Shown piece by piece: positions 59,472 through 64,000 of a DNA stretch of 64,000 bases. The position numbers and the translations under genes are program-made. Positions within the stretch are counted from its first letter, which is position 1; every line of letters begins with the position of its first letter. This DNA is from a bacterium (GTDB lineage: Bacteria > Myxococcota_A > Polyangia > Nannocystales > Nannocystaceae), in assembly GCA_024742475.1 (NCBI GenBank), contig JANSYI010000005.1, positions 62,001 to 126,000 on the forward strand, read 5' to 3'. The notes beneath the pieces are model-generated. The model saw only the letters and a program-made list of their open reading frames with translations, was not told the origin of the DNA and did no database searches.

Positions 59472-62093
59472 TTACTCGCAGACCAGCGCGCGCGCCTGGC
59501 CTCCGCCGAGGTACGCGTAGCTGTTGAAGTTGTTGTAGCCCGAGACGACGACCGCAAACGGATCGTCGCTGGTCAGCACGTGAACGCCTTCTGCCACCGG
59601 CACCCGCGCGACTTCCCAGTCGGCGTTGATGGCGAAGAAGTCACCGGCCGCGACGACTCCACCGTCGAGGTCGATGTCTCCGCTGCCGACCTGACGCGTG
59701 ATGGTCAGGTGGTTGGCGACGTTGCCCGACACCGTGCTCACGACGTAGGCCTCGAGCAGCTGCGATGCGCCGGGCATGAGCACCTGTGCCGGGTCGCCCG
59801 AGGCGGACCCGGGTGCGACGGTTCCAACCGAGCCAGCGCCCGCGAGGTACTGCGAGACGATGATCGGCGCGTCGGACTCGGCGACGAAGTCACCGGGCTC
59901 GGCCGCAGTGCCCGCGACCGAGAGTTCCAGCGACTCCCCTGCAGCGAGCGCAACCGGAGCGGCAGGCAGCCCCGTCACTCCAGGGAGCGCGTCGAACGTG
60001 ATGTTGGCGTCTTCGACCGCGTACACCTGCCAAATGGCGGCTTCGATGTCGACGTCACGCGCGGGCATGCGCGAGGCGACCACGGTGTTCGAGGAGGTAT
60101 TGCTCGGCGTATGCATGTCCTCGAGGTGGTCGCAGGCGCCCGTGCCCCCCGGAACGTTGGAGCACTCGGTCCCCGTGAACACGCCGATGGGCGCGGTCGC
60201 GGAGATCGTCGTCCCCGACAGTGACGCGGCGGACGTCGCGTTGGTACCGGCCGACATCATGACCACGGTGTCCCCCTCGTCGAGGGTGATGGTCGCGGTG
60301 CCGCCCGCGGTGATCAGCGGAACGCCGCCACCCCCGAGCACGAGCTGGGACGGGTTGACGGTGACCTCGGTGCCATCCTCCGCGGCGACCACGGCGAAGT
60401 ACTCGCCGAAGGCAGCGTTGATTCCGTCGTAGCCCACGACGTCGTAGTCGTTGTCCCACGACGCGGTTGGAATGAGCAGCGACGCGTCGGATGTGAACGT
60501 GGAGATCGACGCCTGGTAGGCCGCAATCGGGAAGTCGGACACGATGCGATATGCACCGCCGACCGAGATCGCGGTGCTGTTCGACGCGTTGTACGCGACG
60601 GACTGAATGCTCTGGCTCTGCGGAGCGATGTCCAGCGGGCCTACGACGGGCGTCCAGACGCCACCGATGAGCTCTTCGACGGTGACCGATGCGGTGTTGA
60701 CCGGGTGAGCGTTGGCCAGCAGGAGCTGGTAGACGGGATCACCGTCGATGTCGTTGGCCAGTGGCATGGCGAAGAACTCGCAGCCGAGCGACCCATCGAG
60801 CAGCTCTGCGGTCGGGCAGTCGTCGGGGACGCCCTCGACGACGAACGGGACGCCCGCGTCCATGTCGTTGCAGTCGGATCCCGCGTCGACGCCCTCGGGA
60901 GGATCGGCGTCGCCGTAGTCATCGTCGTCCTCGTCTTCGAGGCACGCGGTCGGGCTGTCGTTGGGCGCGGATCCGGGGAATGCGTTGGCGTTGTCGTCGG
61001 CGCAGTCGGTGCCGTTGTCCGCGTCGGGGCTGATGTCGGTTGCGCTGTCGCTGCCGTAGCCGTCGTCGTCGATGTCGGCCGTGCATAGCGTGGGCTCGAG
61101 CTCGGCCGCTCCGGGGTAGATGTCCGCCTCGGTGTCGACACAGTCGGTGCCCGGGTCCACGCCATCGGGCGGGTCGACATCGCCGTACCCGTCGCCGTCT
61201 TCATCCAGCACGCAGGCGTCGCCCTTCTGGTCCGCGACGCCTGGGTGAGCGTTGGCGTTGGTGTCGAGACAGTCCGAGCCGGGATCGACGCCCTTGGGCG
61301 GCTCATTGTCGCCCCAGCCGTCGTCGTCTTCGTCCTCGGCACACAGCTCCGGCTCGTTCTCGGCCGCACCGGGGAACGCGTTGGCGTTGTCGTCGGCGCA
61401 GTCCTCGTTGTTAGGCACGCTGCCGTCGGGCGGGTCGTCGCCAGGCTCCACGTCGACGCAGCTGTCGGGGTCGCCGAAGCTGTCTTCGTCGACATCGTCG
61501 CAGTACGTCACGGGCTCGCCCGAGGTACACGTCATCGTCCTCGGGTCGCACTCGCCCGAGACGCAGTCCTCGCCATCGTCGCAGCCCTCACCATCTTCAC
61601 ACGTGGCGCCGCAGCTATTGCCGCAGTCGACGTCCGTCTCGTCGCCGTTTTGCATCCCGTCCTCGCAGGTCGGGTCGCCGTCGGTGTCGGAGTCGGTATC
61701 CGTGCTCTGGCACGTGTCGTCGTCGCCGCAGGCGTCGGACATGCAGTCGTCGTCGACCATGCAGCCTTCGCCATCGTCGCACTTCTCGTCGCACGAGCCG
61801 CCGCAGTCGACATCGGTCTCGTCGCCGTTTTGCATGCCGTCGTTGCAGTCCGCCCCGCCCGCGGAGTCGGTCTCGAGCGTGTCGGAGTTGCTATCGGAGG
61901 CGGTCTCCGTGTCGCTCGCCGACTCGGTCTCGCCGGACGTTTCGGTGTCCGAGTCGCTGCCCCCGGTGACGGCCGGGCATTCCGAGACGTCGTCTTGCAG
62001 GAGTCCATCGTCCGAGCATGGGTCCGCACACCCACCGAGCCCGGTTGCTACGAGTCCGCTGGTCAGTACCCAGCGCATTGCATTCTTGTTCAT
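59472..62093 (-). CDS. IgGFc-binding / MopE-repeat lipoprotein
   Basis: An 873-aa protein from ATG 62093 (GAGGGG ribosome site in the 17-bp gap). Lipobox G-L-G-G-C (Cys22), Ser/Thr/Asp/Glu linker, two Cys-rich G-M-Q-N-G-D-E-T-D-V-D-C-G repeats, about six MopE-like metal-binding repeats (D-E-D-G-D-G-Y-G-D type with A-F-P-G/A-H-P-G-A), then an IgGFc-binding N-terminal-like domain of about 440 residues (F-F-A-M-P-L-A-N, V-V-A-A-E-D-G-T-E-V-T-V). It is probably a calcium- or copper-binding adhesin. It forms an operon with the OmpA-family gene upstream. Confidence 0.87.
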   Translation of the reverse strand: MNKNAMRWVLTSGLVATGLGGCADPCSDDGLLQDDVSECPAVTGGSDSDTETSGETESASDTETASDSNSDTLETDSAGGADCNDGMQNGDETDVDCGGSCDEKCDDGEGCMVDDDCMSDACGDDDTCQSTDTDSDTDGDPTCEDGMQNGDETDVDCGNSCGATCEDGEGCDDGEDCVSGECDPRTMTCTSGEPVTYCDDVDEDSFGDPDSCVDVEPGDDPPDGSVPNNEDCADDNANAFPGAAENEPELCAEDEDDDGWGDNEPPKGVDPGSDCLDTNANAHPGVADQKGDACVLDEDGDGYGDVDPPDGVDPGTDCVDTEADIYPGAAELEPTLCTADIDDDGYGSDSATDISPDADNGTDCADDNANAFPGSAPNDSPTACLEDEDDDDYGDADPPEGVDAGSDCNDMDAGVPFVVEGVPDDCPTAELLDGSLGCEFFAMPLANDIDGDPVYQLLLANAHPVNTASVTVEELIGGVWTPVVGPLDIAPQSQSIQSVAYNASNSTAISVGGAYRIVSDFPIAAYQASISTFTSDASLLIPTASWDNDYDVVGYDGINAAFGEYFAVVAAEDGTEVTVNPSQLVLGGGGVPLITAGGTATITLDEGDTVVMMSAGTNATSAASLSGTTISATAPIGVFTGTECSNVPGGTGACDHLEDMHTPSNTSSNTVVASRMPARDVDIEAAIWQVYAVEDANITFDALPGVTGLPAAPVALAAGESLELSVAGTAAEPGDFVAESDAPIIVSQYLAGAGSVGTVAPGSASGDPAQVLMPGASQLLEAYVVSTVSGNVANHLTITRQVGSGDIDLDGGVVAAGDFFAINADWEVARVPVAEGVHVLTSDDPFAVVVSGYNNFNSYAYLGGGQARALVCE

Positions 62094-62110
62094 GTCAGTC
62101 CCCTCTCAAC

Positions 62111-63559
62111 CTACTTGAGCAATTTGAACTCGATCCGGCGGTTCTTCGCACGCCCTTTTTTCGTCTTGTTGCTCTCGCGGGGTTCGAGTTCGCCCGCGCC
62201 GCGCGTTTCGATGCGGCTCGCATCGATGCCCTTGTCCACCATGTACTGCTTGACCGATTTCGCGCGTTCGGCCGACAGGTTCATGTTGTAGTCGTCGTTG
62301 CCTACATCGTCGGTGTGGCCGCTGATCTCGATCCGGGTCTTCGGGAACTCCTTGAGCACCTCGATCGCCTTGTCGAGTTTGGCGCGCGACTTCTTCTTGA
62401 TCGTCGCCTTCGCAGTGTCGAAGTAGATGCCCTCGATGACGCCCGTGAACTGTTTGACCTTCTCAGGGACCTTGTCCGGGCAACCATCGTCGTCTTCGTA
62501 CTGGTTGACCGTCTCGGGCTCGTTGACGCACTTGTCGTCGGGGTCGAGGATGCCGTCTCCGTCGGTGTCGGGAATCGGGCAGCCGTCGTACTCGGGCACG
62601 CCCGGCACATCCACACACTTGTCGTCGGGATCGAGGATGCCGTCTCCGTCGGTGTCGGGCGTCGGGCAGCCGTCGAACTCGGGCACACCGGGCACATCCA
62701 CACACTTGTCGTCGGGGTCGAGGATGCCGTCTCCGTCCGTGTCGGGGATGGGGCAACCTTCGTACTCGGGCACGCCCGGCACGTCGATGCACTTGTCGTC
62801 GGCGTCCAAGATGCCGTCGTCATCGCGGTCGAGGTCGATCTCGGGCTGCGGCTCGGCCTTCTTGCGGTTGAGCGCGAGGCCGAATCCGAGCAGCACTTCG
62901 GGCGAGTGCACGACGCCCTGACCGAGCCCGCGCCGGGCGGTCATCGTGTCACGCACATCCAGGCGCATCATGAAGCGCCGGGTGAAGAAGAACTTCACGC
63001 CACCGCCGAAGTGGAAGCCGAGGTCGATGTCGTTGCCAACCGCGTCCGCGTCACTTGCGACCGCGAGTCCGGAGGCACCCGCCACGGCAAACGGAGTGAC
63101 GCTCCAGCGCGCGATCTGGGCCACCAAGTGCCCGCGCGCGACCCACATGTTCACCGGGTTGCCGGCGTCGGTCTCCGTGGGGAGCCAAGATCCCTCTGCC
63201 TCGAGGCCGAGGAAGCGCAGCGGGTAGTAGCCGATGCGACCGCCGACTTCGGGGGCCAGCGACGCCAGTGGCTTGAACCCCTGGTCGGGTAGCGCGTCGT
63301 TGGGTTCGAACAGCTCGAGCCGCGGGTGCGGGAACATGACGCCGCCATAGACGCCCAGCTCGACCATGTTCCGCTCGGGCGCCCAACGCCGGATCCACGG
63401 GGTGTCCTTGCGCTTGTTGGGATCGTTGGCCTTGGCATCTGCGTCGCCCGAGACCCCCTCTGTGCCGAGCGAGACGCTCCCCGAGGCGTCCGCGTCGCCC
63501 TCGGGGGCGGCGTTGTTGAGTGCAAGCGCGAGTAGAACGGTATGGCTGGCAGATAGCAT
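62111..63559 (-). CDS. OmpA-family outer membrane protein with thrombospondin-3 repeats
   Basis: A 482-aa protein. Signal peptide, N-terminal beta-barrel region (about 55-250, with aromatic girdles), four Asp-rich TSP3-like calcium repeats (P-D-T-D-G-D-G-I-L-D-P-D-D-K-C) and an OmpA C-terminal peptidoglycan-binding domain (I-Y-F-D-T-A-K-A-T-I, I-S-G-H-T-D-D-V-G, N-L-S-A-E-R-A, R-G-A-G-E). It links the outer membrane to the cell wall. ATG 63559 has GAGGG upstream; the 130-bp region before contains an AT-rich gattattt that may be part of the promoter. Confidence 0.9.
   Translation of the reverse strand: MLSASHTVLLALALNNAAPEGDADASGSVSLGTEGVSGDADAKANDPNKRKDTPWIRRWAPERNMVELGVYGGVMFPHPRLELFEPNDALPDQGFKPLASLAPEVGGRIGYYPLRFLGLEAEGSWLPTETDAGNPVNMWVARGHLVAQIARWSVTPFAVAGASGLAVASDADAVGNDIDLGFHFGGGVKFFFTRRFMMRLDVRDTMTARRGLGQGVVHSPEVLLGFGLALNRKKAEPQPEIDLDRDDDGILDADDKCIDVPGVPEYEGCPIPDTDGDGILDPDDKCVDVPGVPEFDGCPTPDTDGDGILDPDDKCVDVPGVPEYDGCPIPDTDGDGILDPDDKCVNEPETVNQYEDDDGCPDKVPEKVKQFTGVIEGIYFDTAKATIKKKSRAKLDKAIEVLKEFPKTRIEISGHTDDVGNDDYNMNLSAERAKSVKQYMVDKGIDASRIETRGAGELEPRESNKTKKGRAKNRRIEFKLLK
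62531..62833. repeat. 87-bp tandem repeat encoding TSP3 units
   Basis: Unit starts at 62531, 62618, 62705 and a diverged partial one at 62792; the period is exactly 87 bp (29 residues). Copies are nearly identical in DNA as well as protein, so recent expansion by recombination is likely and copy number may vary. Confidence 0.85.
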
Positions 63560-63689
63560 GACTGGAGCCCTCGACGGTCAAGGATGACAGGACGCAATCG
63601 CGTGCCGAAATAATCGGCGCGGCGTTCCCCGGGTTATCAACGGCGCCGCCGCGTGCAAGCCTGCCGCGACGAAGACTTCGATGCTGCGA

Positions 63690-64000
63690 TCACCGTGCGA
63701 GACTGCGCAGCTCGCTCAGCAAGCGGGCGCCAACGGGCGTTGGCTCGGCGTTTTCGAGGGTTTGCAGGCCTTCACGGTTGCCGCGCACGATCTGCTCGAA
63801 GCGGCGTTCGAAGCCCGGCTCCTCACATGCGGGATGCCCACGCCCACGCAATGCGCGATACAGCGCCTCGACAGCCATGAACGCGTGTACCGCCAACAAG
63901 ACGCCGTGCAGGGGCCGCGGGTCGGGCCGGACCGGCGATGCGAACAGCGGCTCGAACGCGTTGTGCAGGACGGTGTCGAGCTCGAAGAGCGCGTTGAGCT
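63690..64000 (-). CDS. C-terminal part of HExxH-type peptide hydroxylase (partial)
   Basis: The frame is open from the window edge to the stop at 63690 (103 residues seen). L-N-A-L-F-E-L, V-R-P-D-P-R-P-L-H-G-V-L, H-A-F-M-A-V-E, then a helical tail with R-F-x-x-I-V-x-x-N and T-P-V-G-A-R-L-L, fits the region after the HExxH motif of the 'HEXXH motif-containing putative peptide modification protein' family (alpha-ketoglutarate HExxH peptide beta-hydroxylases). The motif itself lies outside the window. These enzymes hydroxylate Asp/Asn/His-type residues in RiPP precursors or other substrates. Confidence 0.65.
   Translation of the reverse strand, partial: LNALFELDTVLHNAFEPLFASPVRPDPRPLHGVLLAVHAFMAVEALYRALRGRGHPACEEPGFERRFEQIVRGNREGLQTLENAEPTPVGARLLSELRSLAR

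Noticed and set aside
63610..63650. TTGATA/GATTAT pair upstream of the OmpA-family gene
   Set aside because: The order on the minus strand is right but the 19-bp spacer and weak -10 make it too uncertain to list as a feature.

Overview
The window looks like chromosomal DNA of a myxobacterium (Myxococcota), most likely a Nannocystaceae/Polyangia-type genome. This is inferred from the very GC-rich coding, from one clear MYXO-CTERM tail (Cys-rich turn, hydrophobic stretch, Arg cluster) on the gene ending at 48007, from a Hanks-type kinase and two FHA proteins, and above all from about two dozen predicted lipoproteins whose lipobox Cys is followed by a long Ser/Thr/Gly/Asp-rich linker. No rRNA, tRNA, CRISPR array, insertion sequence or phage gene was seen. 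Genes are dense; no gene-free stretch exceeds 300 bp.

Layout. 1-3699: two minus-strand lipoproteins and a divergent polytopic membrane protein. 3796-8438: an exported adenosine deaminase-like lipoprotein, a canonical radical SAM/SPASM peptide-maturase-type enzyme, and convergent to it three tandem paralogues with a zinc ribbon, an internal lipobox-like helix, a disordered tail and paired Tyr-Gly motifs. This is the most likely undescribed system here. 8493-15614: housekeeping-type enzymes (TerB-like, two alpha/beta hydrolases, SDR, flavoprotein, DUF427), a nucleotidyltransferase pair resembling a toxin-antitoxin module, and an intergenic repeat family. 15624-31143: mostly secreted lipoproteins (beta-propeller, ZU5-like, VWA, DsbA-like, serpin, two tandem 344-aa paralogues) with an NhaD-type antiporter, an MFS carrier, a DUF3102 protein and a GltB-like FMN protein. 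31229-43744: membrane fatty-acid hydroxylase, Nei/Fpg glycosylase, MBL hydrolase, Ser/Thr kinase, DUF3754, FHA-PilZ protein, GST, a DnaQ/GIY-YIG fusion, lipoprotein MsrA and a small FHA protein. 43750-57481: MBL lipoprotein, saccharopine-dehydrogenase-like reductase, DUF2330/MYXO-CTERM protein, proteases, a somatomedin B-chitosanase-like lipoprotein, pectinacetylesterase-like, SGNH and DNase I-like lipoproteins, and a degenerate ferritin-like protein. 57664-64000: a second radical SAM enzyme, a hotdog protein, an IgGFc-binding/MopE-repeat lipoprotein in an operon with an OmpA-family porin, and the C-terminal part of an HExxH-type peptide hydroxylase.

How it works together. Much of the window encodes an envelope and secretome programme: lipid-anchored hydrolases (adenosine deaminase, chitosanase-like, esterases, DNase-like, lactonase-like), a protease inhibitor, redox repair (MsrA, DsbA-like) and adhesion-like proteins, as expected of a predatory or saprophytic soil or marine myxobacterium. 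Three possible peptide-modifying enzymes (SPASM radical SAM, second radical SAM, HExxH hydroxylase) hint at ribosomal peptide or protein modification; only the first has plausible substrates beside it in the window. Start codons are often GTG, and several starts remain ambiguous as noted.
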